DNA of 7,966 nucleotides. It comes from Chitinophagales bacterium (GTDB lineage: Bacteria > Bacteroidota > Bacteroidia > Chitinophagales > Chitinophagaceae). Of this stretch, positions 1 to 5,787 are shown one piece after another (the stretch's first letter is position 1; every line of letters begins with the position of its first letter). The notes under the pieces were generated by a model that was not told where the DNA came from, made no database searches, and was given only the letters and a program-made list of their open reading frames with translations. The position numbers and the translations under genes were made by a program. The stretch is taken from NCBI GenBank assembly GCA_015654495.1, contig JAATGW010000543.1, positions 1-7,966 of the forward strand. The letters are read 5' to 3'.

Positions 1-250
1 ACCTTTTCTTGCCCGCGAACTCTGCGGACATCTCACTCAATGGCTTTCTGACCCACTACTGGTGTACAGCAAATTATTGCTGGAGGATTATAATTCCAGA
101 CTGGACAAAAAAAACAGCACCGTCCGGTTTAATATAGATGGACAAATTGCAGAGGGAATTTTAAAAGAAATTGACGGGAAAGGGAACCTGGTGCTTTCTG
201 CAAAGGAATACCGTTTGATACCGTTTGGAACAGCAGAATGGCTTCTTTAG
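1..250 (+). CDS. birA: Biotin--[acetyl-CoA-carboxylase] ligase, C-terminal end (5' truncated by window)
   Basis: The frame is open from base 2 to a TAG stop at 248-250 and gives 82 residues; the start lies left of the window. The pattern is a helix ending in YNSRL, then VRFNIDGQIAEGILKEID, GKGNLVL and a closing PFGTAEWLL. This resembles the small SH3-like C-terminal domain of BirA-type ligases, where 'V-F-x-G-x-x-x-G-x-I-x-x-V/I-D-x-x-G-x-L' is followed by a short final strand. BirA joins biotin to the carrier protein of acetyl-CoA carboxylase in the cytoplasm. The catalytic domain is not in the window, so the call rests on the C-terminal pattern only. A 69-bp gap separates it from the next plus-strand gene, so co-transcription is possible. 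No terminator is visible after it. Confidence 0.6.
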   Translation, partial: PFLARELCGHLTQWLSDPLLVYSKLLLEDYNSRLDKKNSTVRFNIDGQIAEGILKEIDGKGNLVLSAKEYRLIPFGTAEWLL

Positions 251-319
251 AAAGATTACCTCAGATAAAAATTACCCTGCATTTCAATTAACAAACCATG
301 GATATCGTAATTTGATGAT

Positions 320-817
320 ATGTACAGATTCATTTTTGCTTTTCTCACGATAGCCTCACCACTTCTGAGCATTGGCCAGTGTGAGGTTACTGAGAAGGTT
401 TTGCCGGATGGTACAATGTATTATTATGCGGAGACAGTTCTTTTTTACAATACTGCATCATTCCGTTTATCGGGTAATATTGTTACTGATAAGGAACACT
501 ATTTTCTTAATCTCAAACCATTGCCTTATCCTGAAAAACCCAAAGGCACAAAACTTAAAAAAAGTATCAGCGTTGTGCTGGATAACGACTCCACCTATAC
601 GCTTGAGTTTTTCGACGCCTGGTATCATGAAGAAGACACGAGTTATTCCATATCATTCCAGTTTAATAAAAAAGACATTGATCCGTTCAGAAGAACTGAT
701 GTAAAACAGGTAAGTATTGATCTTGGCGACGGTGCAAAGGACTACGTTTTCCGGCTTCACAAGGGAGCAGTGCGCAGGCAGCTGGAATGTTTTATAAAGC
801 CTAAAAATAAACTGTAG
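320..817 (+). CDS. Small secreted protein of unknown function
   Basis: This 165-residue protein starts with a signal peptide (residues 1-20, MYRFIFAFLTIASPLLSIGQ). A cysteine follows at 21, but there is no proper lipobox, so signal peptidase I cleavage is more likely than lipidation. The mature part of about 145 residues looks beta-rich. It has alternating hydrophobic and polar stretches (ETVLFYNTASFRLSGNI, SYSISFQFNKKDI, VKQVSIDLGDG) and no further membrane segment. I do not recognise the family. Location is predicted periplasmic or extracellular. No Shine-Dalgarno sequence precedes the ATG; the spacer is AT-rich. The gene ends four bases from the facing DUF2490 gene, and its TAG stop overlaps the shared hairpin by one base. 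The signal peptide and base composition like that of its neighbours make it a credible real gene. Confidence 0.75.
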   Translation: MYRFIFAFLTIASPLLSIGQCEVTEKVLPDGTMYYYAETVLFYNTASFRLSGNIVTDKEHYFLNLKPLPYPEKPKGTKLKKSISVVLDNDSTYTLEFFDAWYHEEDTSYSISFQFNKKDIDPFRRTDVKQVSIDLGDGAKDYVFRLHKGAVRRQLECFIKPKNKL

Positions 818-841
818 CGGATCAGTCGTGATCCGCAGTTT
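809..841. terminator. Bidirectional terminator hairpin between convergent genes
   Basis: GCGGATCA (817-824) and TGATCCGC (829-836) form a perfect 8-bp stem around a GTCG loop. AAACT (809-813) can also pair with AGTTT (837-841), leaving a GTA bulge. T-rich sequence follows on both strands: TTTCATTCTTATT on the plus strand and TTTATTTTTAG on the minus strand. This fits an intrinsic terminator working in both directions. The stem includes the minus-strand TGA stop (822-824) and the last base of the plus-strand TAG (815-817). Confidence 0.75.
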
Positions 842-1625
842 CATTCTTATTAAAATATTTCTTTTTTATGTTAGAGAAAAAATTGTTGAAGTTGACGTTA
901 ACCTGAAAGGCATTATAAATTTCATCAACTTCTTTTCTTGGCAGGTACTCATTCGCGTAAGTAATTTCAACCTGAAAATCGTCTGAAAAACTATACCCCG
1001 CCCCCAGCGTGAGGCGGTTACGATCAAAAAACTGCCCTCCGCTGATCAGCGCTCCTGTTTTAAAAAATAATTCATCAGAACCTATTCCATAGACCACTCC
1101 CTTTCGGATAGTTTTACCATTGATCGGATACACAAGTTTGATCTGAGTTCTGAAACGGTAAAAAGCCTGCCAGATTCCGTCTTCCGTTTTGAGTTTGCGG
1201 TCTTCTATACGTAATCGCGTTAACAATGTATATCTGACCTTATGAATGTAATAAGTACCCTGTAATGCGAACCTCAATTCGGGAAGCTGTTTCTGGTTTA
1301 ACTCGGGGACTGCCCTGTTATAATAATAACTGAAAAATGAAGACAATTTCCACCTCGGGCTGGCATAATAGTGTATCCAGCCCCGAACATACAATTGGGC
1401 ATTAACATAAAATGGTTTGTTGATATCGGGTGTACTACTCCATGTTTGCCCCAGGTTCAGCTCGGCCACCCACTTACCTTTTAACGAACGGGTGAATGCA
1501 AATTCATTCCAGAACTGAGAATAGCTGTTCGTTTGCGCTTCAGATATACTTACAGAAAAAATAAGCACAGTAAACAAATAAAATAACCTGTTTCTGTGCT
1601 TCCATTTTAACTCGCTTTGTATCAT
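822..1625 (-). CDS. DUF2490 family outer-membrane beta-barrel protein
   Basis: This 267-residue protein has a signal peptide (residues 1-30, ending SVSISEAQ) and then an all-beta protein of DUF2490 type. It opens with FWNEFAFTRSLKGKWVAELNLG (about 38-59). Alternating strands follow, with the family-like segments RYTLLTRLRIEDR (131-143), YRFRTQIKLVYPING (156-170) and FFDRNRLTLGAGYSF (199-213), the R-rich strands and 'DRNR-x-x-x-G-x-G-Y' typical of this family. The family is common in Bacteroidota; its molecular role is unknown and outer-membrane location is inferred from the barrel pattern. The chosen ATG leaves a normal signal peptide. The gene lies 76 bp downstream of the BamA-like gene on the same strand with no terminator between, so the two may be one transcription unit ending at the 809-841 hairpin. 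Confidence 0.85.
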   Translation of the reverse strand: MIQSELKWKHRNRLFYLFTVLIFSVSISEAQTNSYSQFWNEFAFTRSLKGKWVAELNLGQTWSSTPDINKPFYVNAQLYVRGWIHYYASPRWKLSSFFSYYYNRAVPELNQKQLPELRFALQGTYYIHKVRYTLLTRLRIEDRKLKTEDGIWQAFYRFRTQIKLVYPINGKTIRKGVVYGIGSDELFFKTGALISGGQFFDRNRLTLGAGYSFSDDFQVEITYANEYLPRKEVDEIYNAFQVNVNFNNFFSNIKKKYFNKNETADHD

Positions 1626-1632
1626 CGTTGCG

Positions 1633-1640
1633 GAAACTTA
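1633..1640 (-). promoter_or_regulatory. Possible -7-like box upstream of the DUF2490 gene
   Basis: On the minus strand the sequence reads TAAGTTTC, one mismatch from the Bacteroidota -7 consensus TAnnTTTG. The same octamer, within a shared 11-mer TTTAAGTTTCC, lies upstream of the BamA-like gene (2942-2949). It is only 7 bases from the ATG, which would force an almost leaderless transcript, and no TTTG -33 element sits at the usual spacing. The match may be chance. Confidence 0.15.
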
Positions 1641-1701
1641 AATAAATTCCGGATTCTGTATCGATTTTTTACCTGCACGCACTAACATTTTATGCGCCTG
1701 T

Positions 1702-2916
1702 TCAGAAAACCTCTCCCAATCCAAGATAAATACCCCAGTAGTCTTTGCTGAATCCAAAATCAAGAGCGATATTTGATCTGGACAATTTATTAAACTTCAC
1801 CCGCAGTCCAGCCCCGCCGGCGACATTCCAGTAGCTGAAATTATTCGTTACATATTCGGAAACCGAATGGAGGTTTGTAAAAACAACAAAGCCCCAGAGT
1901 CCATTTGCGGAAATCTGTTTTCGGTACTCAAGTTCGCCATAAATAAGTCTTTTGCTTCTGTACCTGTTCTGCAGAAAACCTCGCCCTGATTTACCATAGT
2001 AGTCCCATCCGATACTTGGAAGATCAAGGTAGGGTGCATAACCGTTAGTGACTCCCCAAAAGTAGGACCACAAAGCGATCAGGTTCTGTCTTTTTTTCTC
2101 CAGTGAAAAGTATTTCCTGAAATCAATATATACCGATTGCCAGGAATCAGTGCTTCCGAGCCAGGTCGGATTAAACCTGTAGTCAGCGGCGAAATAAACT
2201 CCATTCTCCGGATTAAGTGCATTACGCCTGGTATCTACAAGAAAATTTAATACCGGGCCGCTTGATACCGTTTTCTCAAGTAACTGTTGATCGAAAACAT
2301 TAAGGTCATGTAAGTGACTGGTGTCGCCTTCAATGCTGACGTTGAAACGATAGTCGAGATCGTAACCAACACCGAAATAAAACAATCCTTTCACTTTCCT
2401 GACTGCATTATGATAGAACCTGAAGTAAGTGTAATTCAATAACACTTTGCTGTCTTCATTATTTTTACCACCAAGGCCCCAGGTGTATTGAGGATAAATC
2501 ATAAATCTGGTATCGCCGCGCCAGAGTAAAAAATCATTTGGTAACCATATAATATTTCTGAAAGGCAGAACGAATTTTCCATTGAAATCAAACCAGGGCG
2601 AAAATGTTACCAGGGACATGGAAGTGCTGGAATCTTTTCCAAGGAAAAAGCCGGCATTGAATGCAGTAAGAATTGCCCTTCCACCTCCGGGTGCAGAACC
2701 GGCACCGGGTACAAAAGAGAATTGCACTTTTTTATTTGAACGGATAGAATCAAATTTCTTCTTGTCAAGATGAAACAAAGGGCGAATAACATCAATAATG
2801 TCTTTCTGTTCTGAAACCGGCACGCTGTCTTTATACTGTTGCGCTATAAGACCCACAGAAAAAAAACCCATGCAAGTCAGAATGATTGCCTTTTTAATAT
2901 TGGTGCAGATGGTCAA
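1702..2916 (-). CDS. BamA/TamA-like outer-membrane barrel protein without POTRA domains
   Basis: This 404-residue protein has a signal peptide (residues 1-25 or 26, ending VGLIAQ). A linker of about 40 residues follows, then a barrel like the C-terminal surface-antigen domain of Omp85 proteins. Recognisable elements are DTRRNALNPENGVYF (228-242), GSTDSWQSVYIDFRKYF (255-270), the loop-6 motif GRGFLQNRYR (311-320) followed by the strand GELEYR (327-332), and a terminal GLGEVF ending in the aromatic residue expected of outer-membrane proteins. Classical BamA and TamA carry several POTRA domains before the barrel; the region before this barrel is too short for even one convincing POTRA. It is therefore unlikely to be the BAM core subunit; substrate and function are unknown. 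A clear paralogue lies at 5788-6990 on the other strand. It probably heads a unit with the DUF2490 gene. Confidence 0.85.
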   Translation of the reverse strand: MTICTNIKKAIILTCMGFFSVGLIAQQYKDSVPVSEQKDIIDVIRPLFHLDKKKFDSIRSNKKVQFSFVPGAGSAPGGGRAILTAFNAGFFLGKDSSTSMSLVTFSPWFDFNGKFVLPFRNIIWLPNDFLLWRGDTRFMIYPQYTWGLGGKNNEDSKVLLNYTYFRFYHNAVRKVKGLFYFGVGYDLDYRFNVSIEGDTSHLHDLNVFDQQLLEKTVSSGPVLNFLVDTRRNALNPENGVYFAADYRFNPTWLGSTDSWQSVYIDFRKYFSLEKKRQNLIALWSYFWGVTNGYAPYLDLPSIGWDYYGKSGRGFLQNRYRSKRLIYGELEYRKQISANGLWGFVVFTNLHSVSEYVTNNFSYWNVAGGAGLRVKFNKLSRSNIALDFGFSKDYWGIYLGLGEVF

Positions 2917-2941
2917 TTTTACCGGGTTAATCTCAAAACAG

Positions 2942-2949
2942 GAAACTTA
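2942..2949 (-). promoter_or_regulatory. Possible -7-like box upstream of the first BamA-like gene
   Basis: The minus strand reads TAAGTTTC (consensus TAnnTTTG), 25 bases before the ATG at 2916. This is a more plausible promoter distance than the copy at 1633-1640. The nearest TTTG upstream (2976-2979) is separated by 26 bases, longer than the usual 19-21. Evidence is weak. Confidence 0.2.
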
Positions 2950-3017
2950 AAAAAATGAAGATAGGAACAGGTACTCAAAAAAATGATATCCGGCGTTCAG
3001 CCAAACTGAAATAAGTA

Positions 3018-3025
3018 TAGCTTTG
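3018..3025 (+). promoter_or_regulatory. Candidate Bacteroidota -7 element (TAGCTTTG)
   Basis: TAGCTTTG matches TAnnTTTG exactly. It lies about 206 bases upstream of the DUF3575-like gene's ATG at 3232, so its use would imply a 5' leader of about 200 nt. No clear TTTG -33 element is found 19-21 bases upstream. A nearer but imperfect box, CATATTTG, lies at about 3184-3191. Confidence 0.25.
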
Positions 3026-3231
3026 AATGTATAACGTAAAAAAGTTTGTCCTTTCGCTTAGTATTCAAGACCTGTCCTTGCCGAAAATTACTAATGTAGT
3101 AACTTATATAAGGTTCCGCAACTGCAATTCCGCCCTTTTGAACTCTGATTACAAAGCCTTTTAATAAGCTGATGCAGCAGTCAGCATATTTGCCATGGGA
3201 TGTTTTCCGGGCAGGCATTAAATTTATCATC

Positions 3232-4005
3232 ATGAACAAAAATTTCTGTTGCAGGTTGCCTGCAATAATCCTGGTGCTTCTTTTCTTAAATCAGACTCTA
3301 TTAGCTCAGGATTCTTCGCAGGTAAGAAAAGAAAAAATTCTTCGTAATACCGTCCGGTACAATTTATCAAATGCTTTACTGTTTGGATTTGATAAATTTC
3401 TTGTACTTGGATATGAAAGAGTAATAGGTAAAAAACAGAGTTTTTCAATAAATGTAGGAAAGGCATCATTACCAAAGTTAGTATCGATTGTTACCGATAG
3501 TTTTAGTTTACAGAAAGATTCAAAAAATTCCGGCTTTAATCTTTCCGTTGATTATCGCTTTTATCTGGCAAAAGAAAACAAATATGCCGCACCGAGAGGA
3601 ATTTATATCGGTCCATATTATGCCTATAATCATTTTACGAGAGAAAGTGAATGGTCTTCAAATACCAATTCAACCGTAAACAAACAGGTCACCACCAATT
3701 CAAAATTAGATATTCATACATTTGGTTTCGAACTGGGCTATCAGTTTGTTTTCTGGAACAGGTTATCACTGGACCTTATTCTTGTTGGTCCGGGCCTGGG
3801 CATTTATAATTATAAAGCTACAATGGAAGGTAACCTGGATGCGGAAGACCAACAACAGTTGCGGGAAGCACTTCATCAGCTTCTCACTCAAAAATTTCCG
3901 GGAATGAATTTTGTTTTTTCTGACAAACAAATCGATGCTGACGGCGTGATGAATACCACAACTATCGGTTACCGGTACCTGATCCAGATCGGATTCCGTT
4001 TCTGA
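3232..4005 (+). CDS. DUF3575-like outer-membrane beta-barrel protein
   Basis: I start this gene at the ATG at 3232 (257 residues), not at the in-frame ATG 20 codons upstream, because 3232 gives a normal signal peptide: MNKNFCCR, a hydrophobic core LPAIILVLLFLNQTLLA, and AQ just before DSSQ. The mature protein has patterns seen in Bacteroidota DUF3575-type barrels: FDKFLVLGYERVIGKKQSFSIN (53-74), DYRFYLAKENKYAAPRG (107-123) and IYIGPYYAYN (124-133). Later strands are FGFELGYQFVFWNRLSLDL and the last strand YLIQIGFRF, ending in phenylalanine as outer-membrane barrels do. A polar, helix-prone insert (DAEDQQQLREALHQLL) precedes the last strands. The role is unknown; outer-membrane location is inferred. 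No Shine-Dalgarno is seen. It is the last intact plus-strand gene before the decayed stretch. Confidence 0.75.
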   Translation: MNKNFCCRLPAIILVLLFLNQTLLAQDSSQVRKEKILRNTVRYNLSNALLFGFDKFLVLGYERVIGKKQSFSINVGKASLPKLVSIVTDSFSLQKDSKNSGFNLSVDYRFYLAKENKYAAPRGIYIGPYYAYNHFTRESEWSSNTNSTVNKQVTTNSKLDIHTFGFELGYQFVFWNRLSLDLILVGPGLGIYNYKATMEGNLDAEDQQQLREALHQLLTQKFPGMNFVFSDKQIDADGVMNTTTIGYRYLIQIGFRF

Positions 4006-4231
4006 TATCAGGTGCAACCTGGTGTTTACTTCGCATAACTATTTATGGGATTTACTGACAGCTAATATTGGTATGTTCTTAAATATCTCAATAACTCAAT
4101 CCTTCAGAATCCCGGGTGATGATCTCCTGAATTTTACCTGTTCTGAAGAAAAGAACACCAGCCGAACCATTTTAAGTTCGATTTATTATTTCAACTTTGG
4201 TTCCATCTGCTCACTATGAATATTATTTACG
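4006..4231 (+). other. Spacer with an open frame of uncertain status (4022-4219)
   Basis: A frame opening with GTG at 4022 runs 65 codons to TGA at 4217-4219, 12 bases before the DUF202 remnant. It includes GMFLNISITQSFRI and TILSSIYYFNFGSI, which resemble amphipathic barrel strands. There is no signal peptide, family match or good start. It could be the 3' remnant of an outer-membrane gene or a chance frame, and I lean to non-coding. A short inverted repeat, CAGGT-GCA-ACCTG, lies just after the 4005 stop and lacks a T-run. Confidence 0.2.
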
Positions 4232-4644
4232 ATGAATGAAATTCCTTCGGGTACAGGTTCGGCAAATCAACCAGATTCCCGCATTGACCTTTCTATCGAA
4301 CGCACCGAATATGCGGCGGAAAGAACGCACCTGGCGTAGATGCGAACTGTAATCACAATGATTGCATCCGGATTTGCCATAGATAAGCTGGTTGAGGCTT
4401 TACATCAGTCCCGGATGCTGAGTGGAAAAGCAATCATTCAACAGGGCATGTAACCGGCCTGATACTAACATGCACCGGCCTTCTGTTACTTACTATAAAA
4501 ACTATTATTTACTTCAAACGTGCAAGGGAACTGGCTTCCAGGTGTAAATCAAAATCGGCAGGATTAATATCCTGCCTCATTCTATCCGCTATGATCTTTC
4601 TGGCAGGTTTTGCTCTCCTGTTTCTTTCTCTGGTCTCAGGATAG
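4232..4644 (+). pseudogene. DUF202 (YidH-type) inner-membrane protein, disrupted by an amber stop and a frameshift
   Basis: From the ATG at 4232 the frame reads MNEIPSGTGSANQPD, then IERTEYAAERTHLA, a TAG stop at 4337-4339, then MRTVITMIASGFAIDKLVEALH. The family signature is ERTxLAWxRT, so the TAG stands where tryptophan (TGG) belongs: a single G-to-A change. The frame ends at 4451-4453, but the protein clearly continues in the -1 frame from about 4444 with TGLILTCTGLLLLTIKTIIY, FKRARELASR and LISCLILSAMIFLAGFALLF, stopping at TAG 4642-4644. One base lost from the GGG run at 4444-4446 would explain the shift. Rejoined, it is about 136 residues with three membrane segments, the usual YidH-type layout. 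Members are small inner-membrane proteins of unknown function. TAG is a normal stop in neighbouring genes, so recoding is unlikely. Confidence 0.8.
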
Positions 4645-5289
4645 ATTCCTGGATTTTACCTGGATTTTAATTGGCTTCTCCGGATTACTATTTCAATGCT
4701 TTTCTTAGGCACATTATCGACAGCTATTTCCGGAATCATTTATATATAATGATTCGCGTTCTTTTCATTTGCATTGGATATAAAAGTCTCGCATCCTTAC
4801 CAACATCAACTCGCTCATCAGGGGAATAGAGAAAAGGCCTGATCATTTGAATCCGGCCTTCATCAAAGTGTGACCATCGACACAGAGCATACATTTTCCA
4901 CCGAACAGGCGCCTGATCGGTTGTGATTCGATTCGGAGTTGGATGCTTGTTTGAGGACAAAAAGATAGACAACGGAACTTATCGACTTTCCAGTCGAACT
5001 ACTGTATAGCAATTTCTACAGGTATAGACCTATTTTAACGAGGAATTCCGGACAGAACTAATTAACAGAAGTATAATTGACAGGACAAATTCATGTCCCG
5101 AACAGGTAAAAAGGGAAGGATCAAGGGGGTTTTAGTGGATAGTGGCCGAGGTGCAAGTGGACTTCAAAAGATATTGGTCTGGCTTTAATCAGGATATCAA
5201 AACGAATATTGGTTCGGTTTTTTAATAGAATACCAGAAGAGGACTATTGGGATGGTTTATTAAGAGGATATCAGTAAATCTGAAGAAGA
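4645..5289. other. About 645 bp without an assignable gene
   Basis: Directly after the DUF202 remnant, the same frame stays open for 34 more codons (4645-4746, stop 4747-4749) and encodes one more hydrophobic segment, LLRITISMLFLGTLSTAISG. Beyond that all frames are broken often by stops. A minus-strand frame at 4736-4972 has atypical composition and no family pattern. Other items are an inverted repeat AAGGCC/GGCCTT (4834-4839 with 4855-4860), a hairpin TCGACT-TTCC-AGTCGA (4982-4997), a 31-codon basic frame (5093-5188) and a T-run hairpin (5201-5223). The stretch looks like decayed former coding DNA, but I cannot name the source. Confidence 0.5.
5201..5223 (+). terminator. Weak terminator-like hairpin with T-run
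   Basis: AACGAA (5201-5206) pairs with TTC-(G)-GTT (5213-5219) through one bulged G around the loop TATTGG, and the last paired bases run into a T tract ending at 5223. The fold is weak. On the plus strand it would end a transcript from the gene-poor stretch, where no protein gene is known. It lies too far downstream and in the wrong orientation to serve the minus-strand gene at 5290. Confidence 0.3.
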
Positions 5290-5592
5290 TCAGCAACGGG
5301 CAAATTCAGCTTCCCTTGCTTCTATTTCAAAACGGTTATTTTCATATCCATTGCGCAGGCTTTCCATAACATACATAAATATGAATTTTACAAACCCATA
5401 TTTCAGGAATTGTTCCACATGCTTCAACTCATGGCGCACCCATCTTTCATCATTAATAAGCACTTCAGCACTTGCCCTATGTAAATGAATCGTTGTTCCT
5501 AGTGTAAGTGCTACATTATCAACACCGAGCTTCCAGGCTGCAAGCTTAGCCAGCCAGGAATTTTCTTTAATGTTTACTTGTAGAGCCTGCAT
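5290..5592 (-). CDS. Small HELKH-motif protein, DUF4157-like putative zinc-metallopeptidase fold
   Basis: This is a 100-residue cytoplasmic-looking protein with no signal peptide. The central motif RHELKHVEQF (53-62) has the HExxH zinc signature (H54, E55, H58). It is followed by a conserved-looking tail SLRNGYENNRFEIEARE (78-94), in which E89 or E91 could provide a third metal ligand. This 'WVRHELKHVEQ ... YENNRFEIEAR' arrangement matches small Bacteroidota proteins usually placed near DUF4157. Proteolytic activity is not established for such short proteins, so the function is inferred only from the motif. The upstream half (LTLGTTIHLHRA) resembles the strand before the active helix in this group. 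The gene is divergent from the second BamA-like gene, and its left flank is the gene-poor stretch. The length and intact motifs indicate a functional gene. Confidence 0.75.
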   Translation of the reverse strand: MQALQVNIKENSWLAKLAAWKLGVDNVALTLGTTIHLHRASAEVLINDERWVRHELKHVEQFLKYGFVKFIFMYVMESLRNGYENNRFEIEAREAEFARC

Positions 5593-5787
5593 ATCAATGT
5601 TATTAACAATGACTATGCCATAAAAGTGGAAAACCCTGTTAATGAACCGTTTTGGTTAGAAAAATTAACTAAACAGGTAAAATTGTAGAAAATCTGAAAC
5701 AGCGATCAATTCAGATAAAATTTTTTTATAATAGGAACCGATCATTCATCAAAATTGGCGACTCTGAAATTTACATTATCATTGCCC
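5593..5787. promoter_or_regulatory. Divergent promoter region between the HELKH gene and the second BamA-like gene
   Basis: The 195-bp spacer is AT-rich. Candidate plus-strand elements are TAAAATTG (5678-5685), one mismatch from TAnnTTTG, with a TTTG at 5651-5654 separated by 23 bases (longer than usual), and TATAAT (5727-5732) with no -35 partner. No box of comparable quality is seen on the minus strand. Promoters for both genes must lie here or nearby, but none can be placed confidently. Confidence 0.3.

Larger units (their letters stand above)
2917..3231. other. 315-bp divergent intergenic region
   Basis: This spacer separates two divergently transcribed outer-membrane genes and should hold the promoters for both. 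It contains a perfect TAnnTTTG octamer on the plus strand (3018-3025), a short dyad TTACTA-ATG-TAGTAA (3088-3102) that could be an operator or chance, and AT-rich sequence near both starts. I see no credible coding sequence: reading frames that cross it lack a signal peptide or any family pattern. Confidence 0.5.

Noticed and set aside
306..314. GTAATTTG upstream of the 320 gene as a -7 promoter box
   Set aside because: The first two positions do not match TAnnTTTG, and the box would lie only about 5 bases from the start codon.
3088..3102. TTACTA-ATG-TAGTAA dyad as a defined operator
   Set aside because: It is a single short AT-rich palindrome with no second copy and no regulator gene in the window; it is noted only within the spacer entry.
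3172..3231. Upstream ATG as the start of the DUF3575-like gene
   Set aside because: It would add 20 residues before a clean signal peptide that starts at 3232.
4337..4644. TAG reassigned to tryptophan or another amino acid
   Set aside because: TAG ends birA (248-250) and the secreted-protein gene (815-817) normally, and a frameshift is also needed, so decay is simpler.
4834..4860. AAGGCC/GGCCTT inverted repeat as a terminator
   Set aside because: It has a 15-base loop, a short stem and no T-run, and no gene ends next to it.
4736..4972. Minus-strand 78-codon open frame in the gene-poor stretch
   Set aside because: It shows no family pattern, no signal peptide, odd composition, and no promoter or ribosome-binding support; it lies across likely decayed plus-strand sequence.
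5755..5787. TTG start for the second BamA-like gene
   Set aside because: It adds 11 residues in front of a normal signal peptide; the ATG at 5788 fits export better.
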